A DNA stretch of 43,713 nucleotides from a virus. The stretch is from the IMG/VR virus record IMGVR_UViG_3300044712_000819, positions 1 through 43,713 of that record; one strand, written 5' to 3'. Made by a program: the position numbers and the translations under genes. A model generated the notes under the pieces. It was given only the letters and a program-made list of their open reading frames with translations. It ran no database searches and was not told the DNA's origin. Position 1 is the stretch's first letter; each line of letters begins with the position of its first letter. Shown here piece by piece: positions 7,222-14,836 of the stretch.

Positions 7222-8184
7222 TTATTCACTTTTATTTAAATTATTTATGCGAATATTGATCTGATTAAGTTTTTCTTTCCTATCAAATCTTATTTTTTCT
7301 CTGTTAATATAAAAATTTCTAATTTCTTCATTCTTACGAGACATAAATTCCCTAAAAGATGTGATATCGTTGTTTTGTTGACAATATTTATTATATGCCA
7401 AATCTTTAAGTTTTTTATCTTTATAAAACCTATCAATTTGAATACCTTTAATTTTTACATAATTGATATCATCAAATAATATGAATCGTTTTTTTGCAAT
7501 AAAATATATTATTTTATTTGAATCTTGATCTATATTGTATAAATTATCAATCATATTATATATCAAATCAACTTTGAATGCACTGTGAACAAATATTGTA
7601 TCAGTATCAATATAAAGTATATTTTCTTTGTTATCTAATTCTAAAATTTTGTTCATTAAAACGTATGAAAAAGTTGATGTTATATTGCTTATATCACTTC
7701 CAATTTTATATAATTGTCCAAATTTATAATTTATAATAATTTTCAATAATTTATATTCATCTATATTTAAATTATTTTTCAAAACAACAACATTATCCAC
7801 TAAATATGAATATGAATCTAAATTATAACCAAACAAATTTTTAATTATATTTTTTTGGTATAAAAATTTCATTGTATAGGGATATAAATTACGAAACGAT
7901 AGAATATTTATATTATCTACCAATATGTTTTCTTTATTTAAAAACACAAACCCACCTTTTGATAATTGTGTACTAGCTGAATAAATTGTATCTATTAATA
8001 TCGACTGTTTTTCTGTTATCGGTGTCAATTTTTTTAAATTATCATTACAGTTATCGTAAATTAGTTGTAATTCATCATAATACTTAATAACATAGTTGTA
8101 AGTTTTTTCAGATTCGATAATTTCTTTATCTTTAATGTAAGTTTTTTTAAGATATTCGATAATATCTTCTTGTAGTTTATTCAT
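7222..8184 (-). CDS. Family B DNA polymerase palm-like protein, probably inactive
   Basis: A 320-residue protein whose middle carries the polymerase B motifs in order: a GG element (residues 77-78), motif A-like LSFRNLYPYTM (95-105), motif B-like KLLKIIINYKFG (145-156), motif C YIDTDTIFV (191-199), then KKRF (231-234) and KIKG (244-247). In active enzymes motif A is D-x-x-SLYP; here the catalytic aspartate is Ser96. There is no room for an exonuclease domain and the fingers are very short (about 40 residues between A and B, versus about 150 in RB69). YPYTM and the GG element recall the protein-primed branch. I infer a palm-only, catalytically dead relative with a binding or structural role. 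The C-terminal 80 residues are a basic helical tail. Confidence 0.7.
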   Translation of the reverse strand: MNKLQEDIIEYLKKTYIKDKEIIESEKTYNYVIKYYDELQLIYDNCNDNLKKLTPITEKQSILIDTIYSASTQLSKGGFVFLNKENILVDNINILSFRNLYPYTMKFLYQKNIIKNLFGYNLDSYSYLVDNVVVLKNNLNIDEYKLLKIIINYKFGQLYKIGSDISNITSTFSYVLMNKILELDNKENILYIDTDTIFVHSAFKVDLIYNMIDNLYNIDQDSNKIIYFIAKKRFILFDDINYVKIKGIQIDRFYKDKKLKDLAYNKYCQQNNDITSFREFMSRKNEEIRNFYINREKIRFDRKEKLNQINIRINNLNKSE

Positions 8185-8276
8185 AATAAAATTAATTATT
8201 TTTTATTGAGTTCAATTAAGAATCAGCTTTTATAATAAAAAATAAAATTTTTGTTTAAAATAAATAAACATGGATA

Positions 8277-8293
8277 TATTTTTTTTATATATA
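8277..8293 (+). promoter_or_regulatory. TATATATA-type phage promoter
   Basis: A T-run followed by TTATATATAG, like the motif TTTTTATATATAA found upstream of other genes (10005, 21404, 30943, 32681). It may act as the phage's own (late) promoter, comparable in position and AT composition to the T4 late TATAAATA box. Here the leader to the ATG is unusually long. Confidence 0.45.
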
Positions 8294-8298
8294 GTATC

Positions 8299-8327
8299 GT
8301 AACGCATTAAGATGCGTTTACATTTTT
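8299..8327 (+). terminator. Hairpin with T tail in the leader (attenuator-like)
   Basis: GTAACGCAT, loop TAAG, ATGCGTTTAC form a 9-bp stem with one bulged T, followed by ATTTTTT. It lies just after the promoter and far before the start codon, so it could terminate early, stabilise the mRNA 5' end, or act as an attenuator. Confidence 0.45.
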
Positions 8328-8420
8328 TGGGTTATGTTAGTTTAGAGTCATTGTGGCTTTGAAATTGTTGAAAAGCAATAAATAAATTGGCAAACCAAAA
8401 ACAAAAATAAAAAAAATGTT

Positions 8421-9347
8421 ATGACACACTACAAAATGTTAGACCGTGTTCCTTCGGTCGTGATTACTAGTAATCACAATGAATTAAAGTTGTATCAAGG
8501 TAATATCGTTTACTTAAACGATGGTGACAACTTCGAATTAAGATTTTTTAATCCGCTTCAGGAAAAATTGGGGGTAGAAATTATGTTCAACGGTATTAGA
8601 AAAGGTGATGGTTATTTAGTACTTAATCCTGGTCAAGATTTAATCTTAGACCGTTTCTTAGATGAACAGCGAAAAATGTTATTTGAAACTTATACTATTA
8701 ATGGTAATAACAAAGAAGCTGTTGAAGCAATTGAAAAAAATGGTGTAATTTCTTTTAATTTTTATAAAGAATATTATAGCAATTCTAATCAACAAAAAAA
8801 TGTAAATGTCAATTATGACTTTCCACCAAAACCAACTAGGTATGATAATCAAATATCATTTAATGGCACATTGAATTATTCAAATGGACAATCTGGACCA
8901 TCTGGACCATCTGGTGAAGCTAGTCGTTCAGGTACAAGTGGTACATCTGGATATAAAGGCATAAGAGGTGTATTAAATAGTATATCAACAAATAATGTAA
9001 CAAACATAAGTGGAAATGCAACTTTTACTTCGTCAAATTATTCAACATTAGATGGTATGGATCAAATGATGTTTTCTTCTCCTAGTGTTTTTGTTACAGA
9101 AAATGAAACTTTTGATTCTTTAGAAACAGGTAGAATTGAAAAGGGTGATATTTCTGATCAAAGATTGAAAGGTATTAATATGAATTTTGCATCTACCCCA
9201 TTTCATTCAATGACATATAGGCTTATGCCATATTCTACAATGAATCGTGAAATTGGTGAAATTCGTCAATATTGTAGCTGTTGTGGTTATAGACTAAGAA
9301 AATCAAATTGGAAATTTTGTCCATCTTGTGGAGAAAAAATATCATAA
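8421..9347 (+). CDS. Protein with short collagen-like stretch and C-terminal zinc ribbon
   Basis: A 308-residue protein. Residues 1-120 look like a beta-rich domain (LKLYQGNIVYLNDGDNFELR). Residues about 155-177 are Gly-Ser/Pro rich (GQSGPSGPSGEASRSGTSGT), similar to the Gly-Ser repeats of a second protein at 20329-20610. The C-terminus has a canonical ribbon with CSCCG and CPSCGEKI. The combination suggests a virion surface or tail-associated protein, but no family is recognised. It is the first gene of a plus-strand unit with the VWA gene seven bases downstream. Confidence 0.7.
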   Translation: MTHYKMLDRVPSVVITSNHNELKLYQGNIVYLNDGDNFELRFFNPLQEKLGVEIMFNGIRKGDGYLVLNPGQDLILDRFLDEQRKMLFETYTINGNNKEAVEAIEKNGVISFNFYKEYYSNSNQQKNVNVNYDFPPKPTRYDNQISFNGTLNYSNGQSGPSGPSGEASRSGTSGTSGYKGIRGVLNSISTNNVTNISGNATFTSSNYSTLDGMDQMMFSSPSVFVTENETFDSLETGRIEKGDISDQRLKGINMNFASTPFHSMTYRLMPYSTMNREIGEIRQYCSCCGYRLRKSNWKFCPSCGEKIS

Positions 9348-9353
9348 ATATAT

Positions 9354-9962
9354 ATGAAAAAGATAAATATAAATTGTATAATAGATATGTCTGGTTCTAT
9401 GAGTTCTATTATAGAAAAAGCAAGAGAAGGATTCAATCAATTTTTGAAAGAACAAAAATTAAGTAAAAATAAGATAAAATTTTCATTGTTATTTTTTGAT
9501 ACATATTTTTATATGCCATATAAAAATGTCAATATCGAAGATGTTGAAGAAGTTAATGAAGATACATATTATGCTAACGGTGGTACTGCACTTTATGATG
9601 CTATTGGATTTATGATAGATGATTATGTTGAAAAATTAGCGAAAACACCTAAAGATAAACGTGCTGATAAAACGCTTTTTGTTATTCTTACTGATGGGTT
9701 TGAAAATAGTTCAAGGGTATATAATTGTGAATTAATTAAATTTATGGTAACTGATATACGAGAAAATTTTAATACAGAATTTATATATCTTGGTGCAAAT
9801 CAAGATGCGTGTTTTGTTGCTGAATCTATGGGTATAAATAGTAGTAATGCTTTTAATTATGCTGCTACTAATGATGGTATAACTGTTGCATATTCAAGTA
9901 TATCTAAGGCGACAAGTTATTATATGGAAACAGATGAAAAAGAAAATTTATTTCAAATATAA
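9354..9962 (+). CDS. VWA-domain protein
   Basis: A 202-residue protein consisting of one von Willebrand factor A domain. The metal-ion-dependent adhesion site is complete: D11-x-S13-x-S15 in CIIDMSGSMS, T78 in ANGGTALYDAI, and D114 in FVILTDGFENS. It has no signal peptide, so it is cytoplasmic or in the virion. VWA domains bind protein partners through the metal; the adjacent zinc-ribbon protein is the natural candidate. Unlike the second VWA protein at 42863-43713, there is no MoxR ATPase next to it. Confidence 0.85.
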   Translation: MKKININCIIDMSGSMSSIIEKAREGFNQFLKEQKLSKNKIKFSLLFFDTYFYMPYKNVNIEDVEEVNEDTYYANGGTALYDAIGFMIDDYVEKLAKTPKDKRADKTLFVILTDGFENSSRVYNCELIKFMVTDIRENFNTEFIYLGANQDACFVAESMGINSSNAFNYAATNDGITVAYSSISKATSYYMETDEKENLFQI

Positions 9963-10004
9963 TTTTTCGTAATTTTAATAGAAATATAAGAAAATCCATA
10001 ATTT

Positions 10005-10020
10005 ATTTTTTATATATAAG
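10005..10020 (+). promoter_or_regulatory. TATATATA-type promoter before homing endonuclease
   Basis: TTTTTTATATATAAGA followed by AATAAAAATTAAATTATGG. The whole leader is nearly identical to the one before the unrelated endonuclease gene at 32709 (promoter 32681-32700), which points to a shared expression cassette. Confidence 0.6.
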
Positions 10021-10035
10021 AATAAAAATTAAATT

Positions 10036-10965
10036 ATGGATTTAATATTATTAGAAAAAATAAAAGAATTAAGATGTGAAAATAATGGTATAACGAAAAT
10101 CGCTAGACTATTAAATAAAAGTACAGATACAATTAGAAAATATTTAGTATATTTGGGTGAATTGTCTGAAATTCCAAAAAATGTTGGGGGTAGAAAGAGA
10201 AAATATAATGTTGATGATAATTTTTTTGAAAAAATAGACAATGAATATAATGCATATATTTTAGGTTTTATATATGCCGATGGCTGTATATTAGAAAGAA
10301 ATCAATTTAGTATCACAGTAAAACGAGATGATGAATATATATTGGAAAAAATAAACATTTGTATGAAATCTAATTTTCCAATCGTTAGATATTCATCTAA
10401 ATATGATGAAAATCATAAAGCTACAGATAAAAGTTCATTGAGGATAACTAGTAAAAAAATTATAGAAGATTTATATAAACTTGGATGTACTAAAAGAAAA
10501 TCTGACACATTAACATTTCCAAAAATAGATAAGGTGTATATTAGAGATTTTATGAGGGGATATTTTGATGGTGATGGTACTGTATTTTTGGTTCAAGAAG
10601 ATGATATTAGATTTGGAATAATTTCGACAAAAGAATTTTGTGATAGTTTTTTGAAATTATTACCATATAATGGAAAAACTGAAATTCATAAAGAATATAG
10701 ATGTGAAAAAAATGTTTATTATATATCATTAGGTGGTAAATATGTGATTAAAAAAATATATGATTTTTTATATGATAATTCAAATATATATTTAACTAGA
10801 AAGTATGATATATTTGAAAATTATTATAAAAATTGCAAATTTTATGTCGGTAAATTATGTCCAAATTGTGGTGAAACTGGTGGATATAAACATGGCAAAT
10901 ATAAAAATAAACAAAAACTTACTTGTAAATATTGTAATAATCATTTTTATGATGAAATTATTTAA
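10036..10965 (+). CDS. LAGLIDADG homing endonuclease (free-standing)
   Basis: A 309-residue protein. Residues 1-45 are a helix-turn-helix (ITKIARLLNKSTDTIRKYL). Two LAGLIDADG helices follow: YILGFIYADGCI near residue 75 and FMRGYFDGDGTV near residue 175, each with the metal-binding aspartate at its end, so it can act as a monomer. The C-terminus carries a zinc ribbon (CPNCGETGG and CKYCNNHF), probably for DNA binding. The enzyme cuts a specific long site to spread its own gene. Its end overlaps the next, oppositely oriented gene by four bases, consistent with insertion between existing genes. Confidence 0.9.
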   Translation: MDLILLEKIKELRCENNGITKIARLLNKSTDTIRKYLVYLGELSEIPKNVGGRKRKYNVDDNFFEKIDNEYNAYILGFIYADGCILERNQFSITVKRDDEYILEKINICMKSNFPIVRYSSKYDENHKATDKSSLRITSKKIIEDLYKLGCTKRKSDTLTFPKIDKVYIRDFMRGYFDGDGTVFLVQEDDIRFGIISTKEFCDSFLKLLPYNGKTEIHKEYRCEKNVYYISLGGKYVIKKIYDFLYDNSNIYLTRKYDIFENYYKNCKFYVGKLCPNCGETGGYKHGKYKNKQKLTCKYCNNHFYDEII

Positions 10966-11594
10966 TAAACAATTTTATCATCCATATCCAAGTTCAGTTT
11001 TATAAATGAAAAACCAAATTCTGTTTCGATTATAATATCATCATCAGTTTCTATTTTATAACAACATTTATCACAATCCCACAAAGAATCCCTAATTCCT
11101 TGTTTTAAATCTATTATATTTTCAACATTAATTGGATAAATTCGACATTCTAATATGTGTGGTAAATATTTTTTTTCCAATGACATTGCAAATGTTCTTA
11201 AATTAAACCATTCTTCTTTAGCGATTCGTTTATTATGAAAATCTTTATCAAACCATATTTTTTCTAATCTTTCATATTCTAACCTATCTTCTTCTGATAC
11301 GTTAATTGTATGATTATTTTGACAATAAACATCAATCGTAGGTAAATGTGCAGCAACGATATACTCACCAATCATAAATCCTAGTTGATATTCTACGCTT
11401 TTTGGTTCAGGTTTTTTAGGAATATGATTTTTTAGTCGTTCTCTTAATCTTTCTACAACAGTATTTTTATCTTTTTTGGGAAAATTTCCTTTATCAACAA
11501 ACCAATCTTTATTAAATTCTGATTTTTCTTTATTGTCATTGTCGAAAATATCTAAGCATTTGATTGATTCTTCAAAACTTTTTTCTTTTTCCAT
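10962..11594 (-). CDS. Hypothetical protein
   Basis: A 210-residue acidic protein starting MEKEKSFEESIKCLDIF. It contains a helical segment (YQLGFMIGEYIVAAHLPTID) and a C-terminal cysteine cluster (WDCDKCCYKIE), with no recognised family. I chose the ATG at 11594 because a near-perfect promoter lies 16-46 bases upstream; the longer TTG-start version would begin inside that promoter. Confidence 0.65.
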   Translation of the reverse strand: MEKEKSFEESIKCLDIFDNDNKEKSEFNKDWFVDKGNFPKKDKNTVVERLRERLKNHIPKKPEPKSVEYQLGFMIGEYIVAAHLPTIDVYCQNNHTINVSEEDRLEYERLEKIWFDKDFHNKRIAKEEWFNLRTFAMSLEKKYLPHILECRIYPINVENIIDLKQGIRDSLWDCDKCCYKIETDDDIIIETEFGFSFIKLNLDMDDKIVY

Positions 11595-11609
11595 AGTGTG
11601 AATTTTTGG

Positions 11610-11640
11610 CAAATATAAAAATAAAAATATTATAAACAAA
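11610..11640 (-). promoter_or_regulatory. Bacteroidetes-type promoter (consensus match)
   Basis: On the minus strand TTTG (11640-11637), a 19-nt spacer and TATATTTG (11617-11610): an exact match to the Bacteroidetes consensus TTTG-N19-TAnnTTTG. It fixes the start of the downstream gene at 11594. Confidence 0.8.
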
Positions 11641-11656
11641 TATTAATGTAGAAATA

Positions 11657-11950
11657 TTAAATAATATTGTATTTTTTAGCTTTTAATTTTATTAAAAAAT
11701 TTGGATCATTAAATTTATTGTCGAAATGATCAGATATATTCCAAAAATCAATAAATGCTTTTATGTACGTTTGTTGATCTTCGGATAAATCATTAATATT
11801 AAATTCATCAGCAGATAGTTGTGGTAATCCTTCAGCAGATAACCACAAATTATATGAATTTGTTAAATAATCAAGAATATCTTTATCATAATTAAAATAT
11901 TTATAATATTCAACTTTTTCGTTTAATTGATCAAATTTTTTTATTTTCAT
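11657..11950 (-). CDS. Small protein with capsid-targeting-like tag
   Basis: A 97-residue protein beginning MKIKKFDQLNEKVEYYKYF. The first 11 residues match the tag shared by eight proteins here, with a likely prohead protease site after LNE. The rest is acidic and helical (ADEFNINDLSEDQQTYIKAF) with no known domain. If processed it would leave an internal head protein of about 86 residues. The next gene downstream is separated by the promoter at 11610-11640. Confidence 0.6.
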   Translation of the reverse strand: MKIKKFDQLNEKVEYYKYFNYDKDILDYLTNSYNLWLSAEGLPQLSADEFNINDLSEDQQTYIKAFIDFWNISDHFDNKFNDPNFLIKLKAKKYNII

Positions 11951-11956
11951 ATTTTT

Positions 11957-12649
11957 TTATTGTGGTATTATTGATGTTCCAACACGATCAACATATTCTT
12001 TCATTTGCTTTAATTGTTCCGTTGTTCTAATTCCACCAGAAAATTTTATTCTAATATCATCTGGTAATATTTTTCGCATAAATTTAACTTTTTCTAATTT
12101 TGTTTCAAATGAATCATCATTTGGTAATTTTCCAGTAGATGTCATAATAAAATCAACATTTCCATTTATACACATTTTACAAATGTCTTCAATTTCTTGA
12201 TAATTTAAAGCACCGACTTCAATAATTGTTTTTATAACTACACCTTCTCTGTGACAATATTCGGATAATTTTCTAATTTCTTCTTGTAAGTCTTCGTGAT
12301 TTTCTGGATTTTTTATTAATTTATAATTAATTACAACATCAATTTCATTTGCACCATTTATAATTGTTTCATCAATTTCGTTAATTTTATTCTTAATATA
12401 ATCATCACCTTTTGGAAACCCAACCAAAGAAGATATTTTAGTTTCATCATTCAAAAAAGAATATACTGCTGATACATATTTTGGTAAAACACAAATAGAA
12501 TAAAAATTATTAACTTCAGCTTCTTTACATAACTCTTTAATATTATCATTACTTAAATTGTCTGATATTTTAGTATAATCAATTATCCTATTGAATTTTT
12601 CTCGTTCTTTATTTTCTAAGAATTCGTATATTTTATTATAAACAATCAT
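11957..12649 (-). CDS. deoC: Deoxyribose-phosphate aldolase (DeoC)
   Basis: A 230-residue TIM-barrel aldolase that splits 2-deoxyribose 5-phosphate into glyceraldehyde 3-phosphate and acetaldehyde, in deoxynucleoside breakdown. Visible signatures: SLVGFPKGD, EIDVVINYKLI, TIIEVGAL, FIMTSTGK (the Schiff-base lysine of the family) and IRIKFSGGIRT, ending RVGTS. Length fits the family (about 220-260). I start at the ATG at 12649; 14 extra upstream residues possible from 12691 would overlap the TATATATA promoter. It may redirect nucleosides from degraded host DNA into energy metabolism, as proposed for other phage DeoC enzymes. Confidence 0.9.
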   Translation of the reverse strand: MIVYNKIYEFLENKEREKFNRIIDYTKISDNLSNDNIKELCKEAEVNNFYSICVLPKYVSAVYSFLNDETKISSLVGFPKGDDYIKNKINEIDETIINGANEIDVVINYKLIKNPENHEDLQEEIRKLSEYCHREGVVIKTIIEVGALNYQEIEDICKMCINGNVDFIMTSTGKLPNDDSFETKLEKVKFMRKILPDDIRIKFSGGIRTTEQLKQMKEYVDRVGTSIIPQ

Positions 12650-12666
12650 TTTTAAAATTAATTTAT

Positions 12667-12680
12667 GGTATATATAAAAA
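12667..12680 (-). promoter_or_regulatory. TATATATA-type promoter for deoC
   Basis: On the minus strand TTTTTATATATACC, about 18 nt upstream of the deoC ATG, preceded by TTTG. It matches the phage-type motif at 10005, 21404, 30943 and 32681. Confidence 0.45.
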
Positions 12681-12728
12681 TATTTAAACAAATATTTTAA
12701 AAAACATTATATTAAGAAAAAAATAATT

Positions 12729-13166
12729 ATGAATAAAATTTTATTAATTGTATTTTTATTTATTTCAGCATTTTCTTTTTCCCAAGAAAGATCAATGAAA
12801 CCCATTATGAATGATATGAATGAAGTAATAAGTGTAGTTGAAAGTCAAGGGTCAGAGGTTGTTAAAGTTGAATTTGATATCGTTAGTAGTGATGTGAAAA
12901 CATCATATAGAGTATTATATCCAAATTTGGCATATTCTGTTGGTGTTCTTGGTGATTATCGGGCAGAAGATATGGATGTTGAAGTTTATAAACAAAAAAG
13001 TGATGGTACGTATGAGTTTGTTATTTCAGATACTAAAGTGTCTGATTATGCATTAGTTTATGTTTATCCAACAGAAGAAGTTTGGTATAAATTCGTTATT
13101 AAATGTTATAAATTTAAACCTGGTTATAGTTCTTGTCATTACGGGTTGGTTATAGTACATCAATAA
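12729..13166 (+). CDS. Secreted/periplasmic protein with signal peptide
   Basis: A 145-residue protein with a classical signal peptide MNKILLIVFLFISAFSFSQ, likely cut before the glutamate or at the glutamine, a pattern typical of Flavobacteria exported proteins. The mature part is beta-rich with two cysteines (KCYKF...SSCHYG) that could form a disulfide. No family is recognised. A stand-alone gene with its own terminator, facing away from deoC. A phage protein exported to the periplasm could interfere with entry of competing phages or alter the envelope; this is inference. Confidence 0.75.
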   Translation: MNKILLIVFLFISAFSFSQERSMKPIMNDMNEVISVVESQGSEVVKVEFDIVSSDVKTSYRVLYPNLAYSVGVLGDYRAEDMDVEVYKQKSDGTYEFVISDTKVSDYALVYVYPTEEVWYKFVIKCYKFKPGYSSCHYGLVIVHQ

Positions 13167-13195
13167 AAAAGTCAGTTTTTAACTGACTTTTTTTT
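13167..13195 (+). terminator. Rho-independent terminator
   Basis: AAAAAAGTCAGTT / AACTGACTTTTTTTT forms a stem with a TTT loop right after the secreted-protein stop. The symmetric A/T runs mean it can also end the minus-strand transcript coming from the tagged-protein cluster. Confidence 0.85.
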
Positions 13196-13271
13196 ATAAA
13201 TATTCTTCATCTTTGAAAATATATTCTAAAAAATTTTTAATATGTTCACATATTTTATTTAATTTTTCCAT
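13194..13271 (-). CDS. Very short reading frame (25 residues)
   Basis: Starts MEKLNKICEHIKNFLEY and runs to TAA at 13196-13194, at the foot of the terminator. Its ATG overlaps the stop of the upstream tagged-protein gene as TAATG, the same coupling used by real genes here, which is the only support. It could be a small helical peptide or a chance frame. Confidence 0.35.
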   Translation of the reverse strand: MEKLNKICEHIKNFLEYIFKDEEYL

Positions 13272-13792
13272 TAATCACCTAATTTTTCACCATTTTCATA
13301 AAACATTTGACCATCTTTATCAATTTTAAAAATTGTTCCAGAAAGTGGACTAACAATAATGGCAAACCCATCTTTCATACCTAAATATTCACCTTTAAAT
13401 TTACTATATTTTGGTTTTTTGTCTGTTCCTATCCAAGTTCGTAATTGTAATTCTTGTTTTCTAGTCATACCTTTTTCTTCATCTCGAATTGTATATAATG
13501 GTTCATCTACTAATGTTTTAGTTTTTATTATGTGATGTTTATAATCAATATAGATTGCCATTTTTGTATGCCAAAATTGTTCATTTTCTTCTTTGTCCCA
13601 AGATATGTTATCCCAATAATAAACATTAAAATCACCATCTTGACATATCCATTCTTTTCCATCATAAAAATTATCTAATACGTGTTTGAATGATTCTTCT
13701 TCACCAAAATTCATAATTCGCCAATCACCATCTGTTTCAACATCAGCAATCTTCTTGTTGTAATTTTCTTCAAAAGTTTTTAAGTATTTCAT
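13271..13792 (-). CDS. Protein with capsid-targeting-like tag
   Basis: A 173-residue protein starting MKYLKTFEENYNKK, with the tag and a likely cut after FEE. The body is rich in Trp, Tyr and acidic residues and has beta-rich stretches (YLGMKDGFAIIVSPLSGTIF) but no known domain. The ATG overlaps the stop of the preceding gene in the cluster by four bases, so it is made with the other tagged proteins and probably packaged with them. Confidence 0.65.
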   Translation of the reverse strand: MKYLKTFEENYNKKIADVETDGDWRIMNFGEEESFKHVLDNFYDGKEWICQDGDFNVYYWDNISWDKEENEQFWHTKMAIYIDYKHHIIKTKTLVDEPLYTIRDEEKGMTRKQELQLRTWIGTDKKPKYSKFKGEYLGMKDGFAIIVSPLSGTIFKIDKDGQMFYENGEKLGD

Positions 13793-14370
13793 TCTATGAT
13801 ATTTAATTTTGCACCATTGCGTATCAATGTTTTTATTTCTTCGTTTTCAAGACTTTCTTTGAATTTATCGTTTTTCTTTTGTTTATCTTTCAATATCCAA
13901 TTATTACCTGAATTAGATGTTTGATAAATATATGTAACATCATCAAAAGTCAATTTAATTGTTTTTGCTGTTAATTTTTTATAAAAATCATCAACATTAC
14001 CTTTAATCGTATATATTTCAATTGGATACCATTTATCATTTTTATAATATTGTAGAATTAAAAAATTTGGATTATCTAAAACAGTTTCATTTCGACTATA
14101 AAGAAAGAAGAATTTCATATCTATATCTTTTCTTAAAAAATTTTCTATTTCCGTAGTAGATTCCATTTGACCTTTTTTAAGATCATCTTTAAATAGTTGC
14201 TTATTAAAATCACCTTCATTATATAAATCATCAATTGTTTTATTTATATAATTATCATTGGATAAGTGAATAGCAAAAAAATCGGTTTTTTTGTCGTTAA
14301 TACTATTCAATAATCCATCAACATCAGTTGTGATCGCTTCTTTAATATATTCTATGTATTTTTTTATCAT
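13789..14370 (-). CDS. Protein with capsid-targeting-like tag
   Basis: A 193-residue protein starting MIKKYIEYIKEAITTDVD, with a likely prohead protease site IKE-A at residue 11. The first 41 bases of the gene are 38/41 identical to those of the gene at 14833-15525. The rest is an alpha/beta protein with no recognised family (FFFLYSRNETVLDNPNF, then a C-terminal lysine-rich helix). It belongs to the four-gene run 13271-14836, with very short spacings. Confidence 0.65.
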   Translation of the reverse strand: MIKKYIEYIKEAITTDVDGLLNSINDKKTDFFAIHLSNDNYINKTIDDLYNEGDFNKQLFKDDLKKGQMESTTEIENFLRKDIDMKFFFLYSRNETVLDNPNFLILQYYKNDKWYPIEIYTIKGNVDDFYKKLTAKTIKLTFDDVTYIYQTSNSGNNWILKDKQKKNDKFKESLENEEIKTLIRNGAKLNIIE

Positions 14371-14374
14371 AATA

Positions 14375-14836
14375 TTAATTTTCTTCTATTAATTTGATTA
14401 TTTTAGCTGATGGTGTACGATATTCAAATACCCTACTATCGAAATCACCATATGGAACACCATTCCAATAATTTTCTGCATATTTTTTTTCTAATTTTTC
14501 ATTATGTTCTGGTGTAATCATATCAATTTCGGTATACCAATTCAAATCTGATTTTTCAACTTTACCTAACGGTTCTACTAAATATATAAAATCTATTGCC
14601 CCACCAGCACTATCAATTAAATCAATATCATCTACCATAAATACAGAATCATATCGACTTAGTTTATCTTTTGGTTTATATTTTTCCATTATTTCTTCTA
14701 ATTGAACATCATTTATTTTGGTGTATGATTTGTCGTGTGGTTTTAATATTGTACCAATAGGTAATAAATCATATGACCCATGATAATATTTTTTGTTCTT
14801 TGCTTCGTTAATATATTCTATGTAATTTTTTATCAT
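14375..14836 (-). CDS. Arr/ART-like ADP-ribosyltransferase with capsid-targeting-like tag
   Basis: A 153-residue protein. Residues 1-12, MIKNYIEYINEA, are the tag with the site INE-A. The catalytic-looking domain starts immediately: KYYHGSYDLLPIGTILKP resembles the HGT...L..G opening of Arr-type NAD-dependent ADP-ribosyltransferases (NAD-binding histidine), and FIYLVEPLGKVEKSD matches their central VEP strand; RVFEYRTPSAKII ends the fold. Length after the tag (about 140) equals Arr. Inference: a small ADP-ribosyltransferase packaged in the head and injected, the functional counterpart of T4 Alt. The target could be host RNA polymerase or translation factors. The domain call is by motif resemblance. 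Confidence 0.7.
   Translation of the reverse strand: MIKNYIEYINEAKNKKYYHGSYDLLPIGTILKPHDKSYTKINDVQLEEIMEKYKPKDKLSRYDSVFMVDDIDLIDSAGGAIDFIYLVEPLGKVEKSDLNWYTEIDMITPEHNEKLEKKYAENYWNGVPYGDFDSRVFEYRTPSAKIIKLIEEN

Larger units (their letters stand above)
8185..8420 (+). other. Divergent intergenic region with leader hairpin
   Basis: A 236-bp gap between divergent genes. It holds a TATATATA-type promoter on the plus strand (8277-8293), followed at once by a hairpin (8299-8321) with a T-rich tail to 8327, and then about 95 nt of untranslated leader before the ATG at 8421. Only trivially short frames are present. I checked 8330-8400 for a tRNA and found no T-arm or acceptor pairing. Confidence 0.55.

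Noticed and set aside
7222-8184. Reverse transcriptase or an active DNA polymerase
   Set aside because: YIDTDT is the PolB motif C, not the YxDD of reverse transcriptases, and motif A lacks its aspartate; a full polymerase would also be more than twice as long.
8330-8410. A tRNA in the leader before 8421
   Set aside because: No acceptor stem pairing, no T-loop GGTTCGAATCC-like segment and no anticodon arm could be found.
10962-11639. Longer version of the gene at 10962 using a TTG start at 11639
   Set aside because: It would start inside a consensus Bacteroidetes promoter and add an AT-driven hydrophobic stretch; the ATG at 11594 is preferred.
11657-11675. Signal peptides on the tagged proteins
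   Set aside because: The shared N-termini lack a hydrophobic core of signal-peptide length; they are amphipathic and end in an acidic cleavage-like site.
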